Origin: an uncultured Acetatifactor sp.
Lineage (GTDB): Bacteria; Bacillota; Clostridia; Lachnospirales; Lachnospiraceae
Assembly: GCA_910589655.1 (NCBI GenBank)
Contig: CAJUTJ010000109.1
Span: 1 to 39,699 of the forward strand
Reading direction: 5' to 3'
Length of the DNA stretch: 39,699 nucleotides
A program made the translations under genes and the position numbers. The notes beneath the pieces are model-generated. The model worked only from the letters and a program-made list of their open reading frames with translations, was not told the origin of the DNA and made no database searches. Within the stretch, counting starts at the first letter, position 1, and each line of letters opens with the position of its first letter. Shown in pieces: positions 8,528 to 17,401 of the stretch.

Positions 8528-10942
8528 TCAAGAGATATACATTTCGATCTCCGTCTGCTCTGTGAGCAGTTCGGCAGGAATATAATCATCTTTCACAGGA
8601 ACGCCGTTCACTGTAAGCTTCTGAAAGCCCGATTCCGCATGCCCCGGATTATGGACCATAATATGCAGATGACATCCCCTGAAATCCTTGTCTATCTCAA
8701 AGCCGTCCCATTCCTTTGGTATGGAGGGCGCTATTTTCAATCCGCCAAAATCAGGGCGCATACCAAGGATCCCCTCAACACAGCCTACCATAACCGTGGA
8801 TGCCGTACCCGTCAGCCAGTGCACATGGGAACGTCCGAAATGGGGACTGGCCTTGCCTTCTGTAAACTGTCCGTAACAGTAAGGCTCCAGCCTGCGGATC
8901 TCAGCCCTGTCATTCTGGGCAGCCGGTGCATTTTCCTTAAAATATGTAAATGCCCTCTCTCCGTGTCCCCGAAGCGCCTCCGCAAGAATGATCCAGCCCT
9001 GTGACTGTGAGAAGATACCGGCATTTTCCTTGACACCGGCATTATATATGACTGCCAGCGCACCCTCAAAGGCGTCAAGATGATATGGCGGATCCATGAG
9101 AACCGCACCGTATTCCGTGTTCAGCCTCTCATACACCGTGTCAAGCGCCCTGTCCGCCTGTTCATCTGCGGCAAGTCCGCTGATGACCGCCCAGCTCTGG
9201 GGATTCAGCCACATATTGGCCTCTTGATCCGTTCTCCTGCCAATGATCTCTCCCTTTTCCGTATATCCCCTGATAAATCTGTCTCCATCCCAGCAAAGCT
9301 CCTGTATCAGTTCACCCAGCTTCTTTTGTTTTTCATCCAGGAACGCAATGTATTCATCATCCTTCTTATACTCTGCGAATTTTCTGAGGATCGTCATTGC
9401 ATAGTAATACTGAAACGCCACAAAGGAGGATTCCCCGTCCTTTCCCAGTCTCAGACAGTCATTCCAGTCGGCGTAAAGTCCTGCCGGCATGCCGTGGGGT
9501 CCCAAATGATCCATGGAGAAGCGGATCGCACGTTTTAGGTGTTCATAAACAGTTCCCTCTCCCGTATTGGCAAAGGGGATCACCTCGTCAATAAATGCAG
9601 GATTCCCTGATTCCGATACATATTTATATATTGTGGGGAACAGCCACAGCGCATCGTCCGCCCTGTATGCCGGATGCCCTGTCTCCTGTACATAGGATGC
9701 GTCATCCGGCGTATCCTCATGTCCCGGATCATGTGTAAACTTGACAAGGGGGAGTCCGCCCCCGTTGTCAGCCTGAGCCGATAACATAAAGCGGATTTTT
9801 TCAGCTGCCATCTCGGGCGCCAGATGAATGATACCCTGTATATCCTGCACCGTATCGCGATAACCATACCCGTTCCGAAGGCCGCAATAGATAAAGGAAG
9901 CAGCGCGGGACCAGATAAAGGTCATAAAGCAATTGTAGGCATTCCATGTATTGATCATTGTATTGAATGACGCATCCGGCGTCCTCACCTGAAAATGGGA
10001 CAGCTTTTCGTGCCAGTAGGCAGTTATTTCACTCAGTTCCCCTGCACAGGTTTCCGAAGGCTCCTGATAAGCTGCGAGTATCCGGTCCGCTTCATCTCTG
10101 TACTTCATTCCCAGAATGAACGCGATCTCCCTTGTCTCTCCCGGCTGAAGTGTAAGAGCTGCCGTGAGCGCTCCGCACCCGTTTTCATTGTAGCCCGGCT
10201 CATTTCCCAGGTCTCCGTTTATGACTCCTGCCGGATTTCCGTATCCGTGATAACGTCCGATGAACTTCTCCCTGTCACCGCAATAGGAGGCTGGCTTTTC
10301 CCCGGCCAGCGCGAAGAAACGGTCAATGGCAAGCTTATTGTCAACCTCCTCCCCCTCTTCCAGACCATCCAGATTGCCGTGTATCGTCTGACGGATTCGG
10401 TCCCCTTCAAAGGAAGTTCTTGTAATAAACAGGGAATACTGGAGGTTCACCTGATCCTGTTCATAATTATTATTGTTTGTAAATTCAGCGTATCCTGTAA
10501 TATTCAGGCTCCTTGCTGACCCGGAATTATTTGTTACTCTCAGATCCCACACCTCATGGGATTTTCCCAACGGCACATAGTACAGAGCCTCCGTATGGAT
10601 GCCGCTGTAATCCGCTTCCATCCTTGTATACCCTGTCCCGTGGCAGCATCTGCTCCGGTATGCAGCCAGATCCTTTCCCACAGGCTGCCAGGATGCAGAC
10701 CAGTAATCTCCGCTGTCATTGTCGCGGAGATAGATGTAACGTCCCGGCTGGTCGAAGCCGTTAAACACGTAACGCAGGATCCTGCCGTTTGCTCCCGACC
10801 TGGCAAAACTGTAACCGCCCGCATTGTTGGAGATGATCGCACCATATTCAGGAGAACCCAGGTAATTGGCCCATGGTGCGGGCGTATCGGGTCTTGTGAT
10901 CACATATTCTCTTTTCTCGTCATCAAAATAACCATATTGCAT
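8528..10942 (-). CDS. GH94 cellobiose phosphorylase
   Basis: This is a cytoplasmic enzyme of 804 residues that would split cellobiose with phosphate into alpha-glucose 1-phosphate and glucose. The start at 10942 (MQYGYFDDEKREYVITRPDTP) has AGGAGG upstream and matches the family N-terminus; the frame is open further upstream but without a ribosome site. The N-terminal beta-sandwich is followed by an (alpha/alpha)6 barrel. The catalytic acid is Asp492 in YADWNDC, close to the established Asp490 of Cellvibrio gilvus cellobiose phosphorylase. Other family features are RDTVQDIQGIIHLAPE, ENAGIFSQSQGW and the histidine-rich region before WLTGTASTV. The length fits cellobiose phosphorylases (about 810). 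It follows the larger GH94 gene by 67 nt, so the two are probably cotranscribed. Confidence 0.88.
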   Translation of the reverse strand: MQYGYFDDEKREYVITRPDTPAPWANYLGSPEYGAIISNNAGGYSFARSGANGRILRYVFNGFDQPGRYIYLRDNDSGDYWSASWQPVGKDLAAYRSRCCHGTGYTRMEADYSGIHTEALYYVPLGKSHEVWDLRVTNNSGSARSLNITGYAEFTNNNNYEQDQVNLQYSLFITRTSFEGDRIRQTIHGNLDGLEEGEEVDNKLAIDRFFALAGEKPASYCGDREKFIGRYHGYGNPAGVINGDLGNEPGYNENGCGALTAALTLQPGETREIAFILGMKYRDEADRILAAYQEPSETCAGELSEITAYWHEKLSHFQVRTPDASFNTMINTWNAYNCFMTFIWSRAASFIYCGLRNGYGYRDTVQDIQGIIHLAPEMAAEKIRFMLSAQADNGGGLPLVKFTHDPGHEDTPDDASYVQETGHPAYRADDALWLFPTIYKYVSESGNPAFIDEVIPFANTGEGTVYEHLKRAIRFSMDHLGPHGMPAGLYADWNDCLRLGKDGESSFVAFQYYYAMTILRKFAEYKKDDEYIAFLDEKQKKLGELIQELCWDGDRFIRGYTEKGEIIGRRTDQEANMWLNPQSWAVISGLAADEQADRALDTVYERLNTEYGAVLMDPPYHLDAFEGALAVIYNAGVKENAGIFSQSQGWIILAEALRGHGERAFTYFKENAPAAQNDRAEIRRLEPYCYGQFTEGKASPHFGRSHVHWLTGTASTVMVGCVEGILGMRPDFGGLKIAPSIPKEWDGFEIDKDFRGCHLHIMVHNPGHAESGFQKLTVNGVPVKDDYIPAELLTEQTEIEMYIS

Positions 10943-11009
10943 TCTGCATATCCTCCTGTTTCCATTCCCGCAGACGGGAGCCTTCTCCCATTCCCCGGGA
11001 AAGCATTTT

Positions 11010-13712
11010 TCATACACGCTCTAATATCGCTTCGATCACGTGAACGGTATCATCCAGCGTATCTATAAATCCTCTGTCCAGATAGGCCCTGTCTTCCCGG
11101 ATCTCCAGCTCCCTTCTCCCGCACTCTGCTTTCGCGATCCTGTACACTTCCGGTGAGAGCTTATGGGGATTATGGTATCTGATCAGAAACGTCTTTTTCA
11201 GGAAATTGAGCCTGATGCACGCATTTCCGTGTGCGTCAAACTGTTCCGGAAGCAGCTTTGGCGCAAGCGTCAGATTTCCAAGCTCACCTCTGACGCCATA
11301 CACTTCGGTGATCATGGTCAGCATAAACCAGCTTGCAGCGCCTGTCAGATAATGGTACATTCCCCGTCCGTCCGCGTCAAAATACTCGGGTATTCCCGGA
11401 TAGATCCTGCTTGTCTCAAAATCCATTGCCGCTGACAACAGCGAATCAAGCGCCTTATAGCCCTCTTTCACAAAACCCTGTCTGTATAAAGCATTTGCAT
11501 ACATTACCGTCATATGGGAAAATACAGCGCCATTCTCTTTCTCGCCATATGCAAAGCCAAACATTCTGCCAAGGTCAAATTTGTCTTCGTCGAATCTGGT
11601 ATTGATCCGATATCCTCCGGCTTCCTCCCTGTACAGGTATCTGTCGGCGCTTTTGCAGATCTTCTCTGTCATTTCCCTGTCGGCTGTACCGCTCATAATG
11701 GAAAACACCTGGCTTGTAAGTATCATACGCACATTATCGCCGCACAGACCTTCCACCTGATTTCCGCTGTTGTCATAATATCCGTTGAACCATCCGTTTC
11801 CTTCCCTGTCCGTCACCCATTCATTCTGCCGGATGTGGCCCCTCACCCAGTCTGCCTTTTCTCTGAGGTTCCGCACCAGCTCCGCAACGGATACCGGAGC
11901 CGTCCTGCCGGAAATATTGTGTGTACAGGTGGCCGCATATTGATCCAATATGCTCTTCTTCCACTGAGGTTCCTTATATTTGCAGGCGTCTCCCGTGAGA
12001 AGGATCCCTATCTCCTCTGCCAGCTCCACTTCCTTCTTTTGGGTAATTCTTTCATACTTCTCAAGATAATCTGCCAGTTCCCCAAGATTATAGGCATATG
12101 CACATGTAAACGCCACGCTCTCTCCCCTGTCCGGCGCCATGTCGAGGGCATCGTTCCAGTCGGCATTGCGGAGCCGGATATGATTGTGTTCGCCCACCTC
12201 ATAGAATGCACATAGCTGCTGCAGCAGAATATGTTCCAGAATGCTTCCCTGATAGACTTCATTCTCCGCCGTCTTCTGCCGTGTACCGTAATCTGCGCTC
12301 CACTCACTGTCCACAGCCATTCCCCGCTGTACCTGGCCGTCTTTGAAATAGGGCACTTTTTCGCTCAGGATCCCAATATCACCTGTCTGGTCCATATAGA
12401 GCTTTGTAGTGAGGAAAGGCCAGAAGCCATGATCCATCCAGACACGTGTAATGCTGTTCCTGTCCGCCTTAAACTCTCCCGGATCCTCACCGATAATGGT
12501 GGCGTTGGTTCCGTCCATTCTGACGCCGCCGTAATTGTCAATGATCATCTGCCGCACATTGTCCGGATTCATGAAAAGCAGCGCCAGACAATCCTGCCAG
12601 AGATCCCTCCACCCTCTTCCGCCTTTTCCATAGTCATGATGCGGGAGGAAGGAACAGCCATATAATCTCCTCAGTATCGGCTGGAAGCATATCCATCTGA
12701 GATAACTGTCCACTTCCCTTCTTCCGGTCTGAAAGGAAACATTGACCCTCTCCTGCCAGTAACTCTTCATGTGCTCTAATGCTGCATTTACCTTATCCTC
12801 ACTGTCATATGCCGGCACGACGCGCCTCATCCTGGTCATATCCTCGTCTGCGCCGATCAATATCGTATAGGATGCCTTTTCCCCTGGCCCAAGCTCGACA
12901 CTGTGGAATTTGAAACCGCCAAGCGCTTCTTTTCCGTCAATCCGGGTTCCCGCCTTCACACCATCAAGGTCATTCTTAACGGCCAAAGGCGCGATCAGAC
13001 TTCCGCCCTCCCCGATAAAGTCCTCCATGACAGGGAAAAACTGCTCCGGCACTTCGCCTGTTCCTGTGATGCCGTATACAAAGTATGTCATCCTGTTCTT
13101 ACGGTGGCCCCTCTCGTCAAAGGAAAGCTTCGGTCTGACCTCAATCCCCTGTTCTGTCACTGTTATCTGGTGCAGGAGCGATGTCACATGCCGGTGATCC
13201 CTGATATTGTCCGCGCTTCTTCCGTATATGGGAATTGATACAATGGGGACGATCTTCTGCGATAATTTTGATATGTTTTCGATGACCACGCGCATGATCT
13301 CCACATTATGCTCCACCGGAACAAAGCTTGTAACCTCTGACTTCAGCTGATACTTTGAGGAACTTCTCGTCACAGTCTGCCACATAAAGCCCGCCTCCAT
13401 GCTGCACGCGTCCTGCCGCAGCGTGGCCCTGTCATACTCCGCTTCCGCCGATGCACCTGTGGCAGACCATGCTCCGGTGCCTTCGAGATAACACCAGAAA
13501 TTTCTGGAAGACTTGTTATTATGTAAATTCTCACTGCTCACCGGTTCCAAAAGAAAAGTATTCTGGTCAAGCTTGCTGTCCCCTGCCAGTTTTGGCGTCA
13601 CACTGGACTTTATCCCCTTTTCGCCGGCCACCGGGAAATAGAGATAAGTATAATTGTCCGGATGGTTCAGCGTGAAAATCTCATTTTCCCGCTCAAATTT
13701 GATGTGCTCCAT
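11010..13712 (-). CDS. GH94 glycoside phosphorylase, 900 residues, specificity open
   Basis: This is a second GH94 enzyme, clearly different from its neighbour. The start at 13712 has GGAGG 8 nt upstream. The N-terminal beta-sandwich begins near FTLNHPDNYTYLYFP. The barrel contains GWRDLWQDCLALLFMNP, the catalytic acid Asp518 in RNADWNDALDMAP, and the closing ENGAVFSHMTVMYANAL and YLTGAASWFMLTMI. At 900 residues it is longer than cellobiose phosphorylase (~810), shorter than cellodextrin phosphorylase (~980) and much shorter than 1,2-beta-oligoglucan phosphorylase (~1100). The size is near laminaribiose phosphorylases of GH94 (about 900), which makes beta-1,3-linked disaccharide a hypothesis only. 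It is the first gene of the locus and has its own promoter with direct-repeat operators. Confidence 0.85.
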   Translation of the reverse strand: MEHIKFERENEIFTLNHPDNYTYLYFPVAGEKGIKSSVTPKLAGDSKLDQNTFLLEPVSSENLHNNKSSRNFWCYLEGTGAWSATGASAEAEYDRATLRQDACSMEAGFMWQTVTRSSSKYQLKSEVTSFVPVEHNVEIMRVVIENISKLSQKIVPIVSIPIYGRSADNIRDHRHVTSLLHQITVTEQGIEVRPKLSFDERGHRKNRMTYFVYGITGTGEVPEQFFPVMEDFIGEGGSLIAPLAVKNDLDGVKAGTRIDGKEALGGFKFHSVELGPGEKASYTILIGADEDMTRMRRVVPAYDSEDKVNAALEHMKSYWQERVNVSFQTGRREVDSYLRWICFQPILRRLYGCSFLPHHDYGKGGRGWRDLWQDCLALLFMNPDNVRQMIIDNYGGVRMDGTNATIIGEDPGEFKADRNSITRVWMDHGFWPFLTTKLYMDQTGDIGILSEKVPYFKDGQVQRGMAVDSEWSADYGTRQKTAENEVYQGSILEHILLQQLCAFYEVGEHNHIRLRNADWNDALDMAPDRGESVAFTCAYAYNLGELADYLEKYERITQKKEVELAEEIGILLTGDACKYKEPQWKKSILDQYAATCTHNISGRTAPVSVAELVRNLREKADWVRGHIRQNEWVTDREGNGWFNGYYDNSGNQVEGLCGDNVRMILTSQVFSIMSGTADREMTEKICKSADRYLYREEAGGYRINTRFDEDKFDLGRMFGFAYGEKENGAVFSHMTVMYANALYRQGFVKEGYKALDSLLSAAMDFETSRIYPGIPEYFDADGRGMYHYLTGAASWFMLTMITEVYGVRGELGNLTLAPKLLPEQFDAHGNACIRLNFLKKTFLIRYHNPHKLSPEVYRIAKAECGRRELEIREDRAYLDRGFIDTLDDTVHVIEAILERV

Positions 13713-13790
13713 GCCATGATCCTCCGCTCCTGCTTCGCTTATACGCCTGTCTCAACAGTCATATCAGAAAAGCGTTATATTTATGGCAGA

Positions 13791-13847
13791 AGTATATCGT
13801 GCTTTCCACAGATTGAAAATCAGTTTCATGGCATAAATGTCAGTTTC
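13791..13847 (-). promoter_or_regulatory. Promoter with AraC-type direct repeats
   Basis: On the minus strand a -10 TATACT (13791-13796) and a weak -35 TTTTCA (13814-13819) are 17 bp apart, about 80 bp upstream of the 900-residue GH94 start. Immediately upstream of the -35 lie two direct copies of GAAACTGA (13820-13827 and 13840-13847), 20 bp apart. A weak -35 next to tandem half-sites two helical turns apart is the classic layout of an AraC-type activator site. Confidence 0.55.
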
Positions 13848-13860
13848 TTGACCTTAATGT

Positions 13861-14022
13861 AGAGCGTGTTTGAAAAATACTTTCCCCGGGGTGTGCGTCA
13901 CACTTTGCGGGATGCAAGACCCAATTTGGGAGGCGTAGTGGGGCTACGCCCGCCAAATTGGGGCGCAGCAGGCCGCGAAGTGGGGCGTGCAGACCGGGGA
14001 AATGATTTTTCAAACACGCTCT
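13861..14022. repeat. 162-bp long palindromic element
   Basis: Perfect 18-nt arms (13861-13878 and 14005-14022) enclose further nested pairing: TTTCCCCGG with CCGGGGAAA, then a long inner stem of CCAATTTGG and GGCGTAG with their complements around TGGGG. A degenerate copy of the left half is at 39378-39432, so it is a dispersed element. It is noncoding; the open frame across it arises from the repeat. It lies upstream of the GH94 promoter and may be a MITE-like or extragenic palindromic element. Confidence 0.75.
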
Positions 14023-14057
14023 AAGGAACTGTCGCAAAATGATCGCGACAGTTCCTT
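14023..14057. terminator. 13-bp perfect hairpin
   Basis: Arms 14023-14035 and 14045-14057 pair perfectly around a 9-nt loop, directly abutting the palindromic element. On the plus strand an A-rich stretch follows rather than T's. It lies about 180 bp beyond the GH2 remnant and could be a terminator or part of the repeat. Confidence 0.45.
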
Positions 14058-14089
14058 ATGGCAAAACAAAAAGAAGTTGGTGGGTGTGG

Positions 14090-14200
14090 ATGAAAGTAAG
14101 GATCAGATATGTTTTATCAAAGCAGAAAGAACAGGTACTTTTCGACGGGATATCCGCCCATACGCGGGAAAAGGGATCTGAGGATACGAACGCGGTTTAA
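14090..14200 (+). CDS. Possible 36-residue small protein
   Basis: An ATG at 14090 opens a 36-codon frame, rich in basic and polar residues (starts MKVRIRYVLSKQKEQ), preceded by a G-rich stretch that could serve as a weak ribosome site. It lies between the palindromic element and the GH2 remnant, in the opposite direction to both neighbours. No family is recognised. It may be chance or a gene fragment left by the rearrangement. The rest of the 13713-14236 gap holds only the promoter, palindrome and hairpin listed separately. Confidence 0.2.
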   Translation: MKVRIRYVLSKQKEQVLFDGISAHTREKGSEDTNAV

Positions 14201-14236
14201 TGAGCCGGGCCCAACATGTGAAGCAGCCGGGCCGCC

Positions 14237-16492
14237 TCACTCCATCTGCTTCAGATCGATCCGCAACACATGCACTCTGTCATCATACTGGCAGCTCACA
14301 TTCCGGATATAGGGGATCAGCGCGTTCACCTCCATCACGAAGGCGCCCCGCTCCGTCACATAGGGTTCGCCATCCATCAGGTTCTCCTGCCCGTTTACCA
14401 GCAGATGCGTCCTTCCGGCCTCCGCCACAATGGTATTCCCGCCGGAGCAGACCGTAAGCCTGCCGCTCTCACGCCGAAATTCGTAGGTGAAGAGATCCCT
14501 GTCCTTCCATGTGGAAAGCATCCGGTCCAGAATGATCAGCACGGAGCCCCATACGCTCCCGTTCTTATTCACACTGGGCACTCCGCCATTGTCCGGCTCC
14601 TGCCCGCGAATCAGTATCTTACAGTAATCCTGCTCCGGGGCCTCATATTTCAGAGCGTCCGCCGCCGGGATAGCGGGGAATGCATCCTCTCTCGCCGGGA
14701 CTGCCTCCGGATGATGCGCATACCGGACATTGGGCCGGTTCAGGCTTAAAGGCTTTCTCTCCACTGCCACACTATCCCATGCAACCGTCTCCACGGGCAC
14801 TCCGCCCATGACCGCCTTCACTGCCACCCTTCCCTGTCGGAACGTGGAACGCAGGAATACTCTGTTATTTCCGCACTCCGCATAGACATAGGGCTGATGG
14901 ATCACACTGTCCTCCCTGCCATAGCCGTTGAAGCGGCCGCTGTTATAGCCGCCCAGGAACTGTGCTTCCCCTTCCGTCTCAAAATCAATGCGGCTGTCAC
15001 ACAGAGGACAGAGCCTTCCCTCACTGTCAAGCACCTCCACATCCAGATACGCGATGTCCGCTCCGTCCGCCAGGAAGCCTTTGGGGGAAGTATGAAGGGT
15101 CAGCCGCAGCTTCGCAGGAGCGCCCGCCGTGTACAGCACATCCCTGGCTGCTTCCCGGCCCTGGGCGTCAAAGCCCACAGCTTCAATAACCCCCTGCCTT
15201 GTGACATCAATATTCTCAAACGGAAACAGAAAGCTGTTCACCGGTTTCTCGCTGACTCCCGCCTTCTCGCCGTTGATCCACAGCTCCATGCGCAGGATAT
15301 CATAGCTTCCCGCCGCATACACCGTCTTTTTCTCCGGATCCCTGTAAGCGTGCTCGCCGGTTTCCTCCCAGTACTCCCCGTTGAAAGCCTTCAGCGGGTA
15401 ACGATAATTCCCATTTCCCTTCGGCGGATAATTCCAGTGGCCCATGATCTTCACCATGGGCGTCCGGGACTGCATCACCTGATATAAATAGAAATTCTGC
15501 TTCCGGATGCGCACCGGATCCACCCTGCCGCTCATGCGTCCGTTCTCCGACCAGGACTGCCTGCCATGCTGGGCGGAGTCCGTCCAGCACAGAGCGGCTG
15601 CGGCGCTGTACATATCCTTCCCGGACGCTCCGCCGATGCGGTCATGGAAAAACTCCGCGTATCCGCCTGCCTCCGCCAGGATCATCTCTTCCATGGTCAG
15701 ATCCCAGAAATCCCGGGCCACCTGCTTTTTCCCGCCTTTTCCGATATACCGGTTGCGGTAATCGAAATCAGGGGGCGTGAAATCATCCCAGATCCTTCTG
15801 GGCGCTTCCTCCCTGCTGTACTCCGTCTCGGTGATGGGGCCGTGCTCCGCCAGGAAGCGGGCCGCATGACGGTTCAGCATGGTGCCCACATACTCCGACT
15901 CCGCCACTATATCCTCCGTATTGATGGTACGGCAGCCCATGAAACGTCCCCCATCCGGATCCAGCAGTCTCTTCAGCCCGGTCATCTCCCTCATATGCTC
16001 CCGGCTGATGCTGTTGTTTCCCGCCTCCCAGAACAGGATGGAGGGATGGTTGCGGAAGGCAATGATAATGTCCCTCATCAGCTCCATCCTCTGATCCCAC
16101 TGACGCCCGAAGTTTTCCGCCTCCTTATCCCCCGCAGGCTGGGTGCAGACCACACCGTGCCGGTCACAGCTGCGGATATCCGGCAGCGTGGCAGCCACAT
16201 GCATCCAGCGGATATGATTGGAATTGCTCTCCTTCAGCCACATCATATCCTGATCCTTCAGCCATTCCGGAGCCACACCGATAGCAGCCCACTCATTTGT
16301 GGAACGCTGGGCATAGCCGGTGAGCCATACGGAGCGGCCATTGATGACGATACCCCTGTCCCTGTCATATTCCACTTTCCGGAATCCTGTCTCGACGATC
16401 TCCTGGTCAATAGCATCTCCGTTTACCAGCAGCTCTACCTTCACCCGGTACAGAAATACATCGTTCCCCCGCACAATCCCCGCTGATGTCAA
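14237..16492 (-). pseudogene. GH2 family glycoside hydrolase, 5' truncated
   Basis: The 751-codon frame matches a GH2 beta-galactosidase-like enzyme from the end of the immunoglobulin-like domain onward: YRVKVELLVNGDAIDQEIVETGFRKVEY, then the barrel with WLTGYAQRSTNEW, SNSNHIRWMH, HPSILFWEAGNNS and ITETEYSREEAPRR, then C-terminal beta domains. The N-terminal sugar-binding domain (roughly 250-300 residues) is absent. Instead the frame opens with residues copied from a subtilase gene: 34 bp are identical to 19920-19953. The apparent ATG at 16492 lies in unrelated DNA with no good ribosome site. The usual acid/base position reads GNN rather than GNE, so even a full copy may belong to an atypical GH2 branch. 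It was probably once a sugar gene linked to the adjacent locus. Confidence 0.7.
16448..16481 (-). repeat. 34-bp copy of subtilase sequence (left copy)
   Basis: The 34 bases are identical, in the same orientation, to 19920-19953 inside the intact subtilase gene, where they encode GIVRGNDVFLY. The match ends at FLY, where both genes happen to share further scattered similarity, suggesting a microhomology junction. The two copies flank the AT-rich three-gene operon. Confidence 0.85.
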
Positions 16493-16632
16493 GTCGTTGC
16501 TAAAAATTTTTTTAACTTTTTGCCTCGATTTTCCTTGAAACTCGTTGGCTGGTGTTACGTTATTGCTATTTTTACCCAGAGGTGCTGTTACATTATTGCT
16601 GCATTTGCAGAAAGCGGGGTCATATTATTGCT
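16484..16632. mobile_element. Orphan insertion-sequence terminus, IS21-like
   Basis: From the TGATGTCAAG at 16484 the DNA has no coding capacity but shows spaced copies of a 15-mer: TGTTACGTTATTGCT (16553-16567), TGTTACATTATTGCT (16586-16600) and GGTCATATTATTGCT (16618-16632). The copies are 33 and 32 bp apart. A shorter match ending CGTTGCT at 16501 lies 66 bp before the first, twice the same period. Multiple spaced subterminal repeats are a feature of IS21-family ends. No istA or istB gene is present, so this would be a leftover end. The family call is an inference. Confidence 0.4.
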
Positions 16633-16775
16633 ACGGCTTTGAAACATCGTTCTCCCTTCATATAAATGGCATCATCCTATAAAAAGCACCGTTACATTGG
16701 CATTGCAATAATTATGTACTCACATATATATTTTTTCCTAGTGTTAGGGTCGCTGACATATTTTGGTTTCTGCCT

Positions 16776-17399
16776 TTATAATGTCAATTGTCCCTCTAAC
16801 ACTCCTGTAACGGGATTCCTTTGCATTTGAACCTTCTTATGTGAAATTATAAATTCCCCATCAACGTTCAAAATAATTCTGCCTTTTTCCCATTCATCCT
16901 TGTTGGCATCCCTCGCTGCCTGCCCTAATAGAGGAACTAGAGTCCGCGGGTTGATTGAATGATTCATATCGCCAAATTTATCGCTTTCATAAGTAGTATA
17001 TGCAATTGCATCGCGTATCCTTATTCCCAAAAAATCAGCGATCGCCAGCGCAGTAAAATAGCTTGTCCGTACCTTCGGCTTTATAGAATCTATCCATGTT
17101 TTATACCCCACACTGCTTTTCATTTCTATTAAATGTAATCTCCAGTCATCCTGATGCCTCTCAAATATAATATGATCCACACTTTTTTGCATACCTGTTT
17201 TTTTATCAGTTCTCAGGAATTGACATTTCCCTTTACTGTCGAAATCATAAATACACAGATTCTCATTAGAAATAAGCAGAGTCAAATCACTCTTCCCGGA
17301 ATCCTTTTCTTCCTTTAAATGATATACTCTATTCTGTTCCAAAAAATAATTCTCCGCAATAAAGTTATCCAATGCAAAGCATACTCTTGTATCATGCAT
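16776..17399 (-). CDS. Putative PD-(D/E)xK nuclease, effector of three-gene system
   Basis: The protein has 207 residues and is not recognised by name. The start ATG at 17399 has AGGAGG 7 nt upstream and lies 2 nt after the ATPase stop; an in-frame TTG at 17405 overlaps that stop. The centre carries a likely nuclease core: Asp75 in SVDHIIFE, then a beta strand ending Glu92-Met-Lys94 (LHLIEMKSS), fitting D-x(n)-E-x-K. It is followed by a helix-rich stretch (KVRTSYFTALAIADFLGIR) as expected after that core. No signal peptide or membrane segment is seen, so it should act in the cytoplasm. Codon choice is AT-rich like its two upstream partners and unlike the flanking genes. It most plausibly acts as the DNA- or RNA-cutting effector governed by the ATPase; a noncatalytic role is possible. 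Confidence 0.65.
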   Translation of the reverse strand: MHDTRVCFALDNFIAENYFLEQNRVYHLKEEKDSGKSDLTLLISNENLCIYDFDSKGKCQFLRTDKKTGMQKSVDHIIFERHQDDWRLHLIEMKSSVGYKTWIDSIKPKVRTSYFTALAIADFLGIRIRDAIAYTTYESDKFGDMNHSINPRTLVPLLGQAARDANKDEWEKGRIILNVDGEFIISHKKVQMQRNPVTGVLEGQLTL

Positions 17400-17401
17400 T
17401 C

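Noticed and set aside
13840..14037. 65-codon minus-strand open frame
   Set aside because: It lies wholly across the 162-bp palindromic element; the frame follows from repeat structure and has no ribosome site.
15566..16486. 306-codon plus-strand open frame
   Set aside because: It is antisense to the GH2 gene in a GC-rich region; no domain and no ribosome site.
16553..16632. CRISPR-like short repeats about 33 bp apart
   Set aside because: Repeats are only 15 bp with mismatches and spacers of about 18 bp, too short for CRISPR; they fit a transposon end better.
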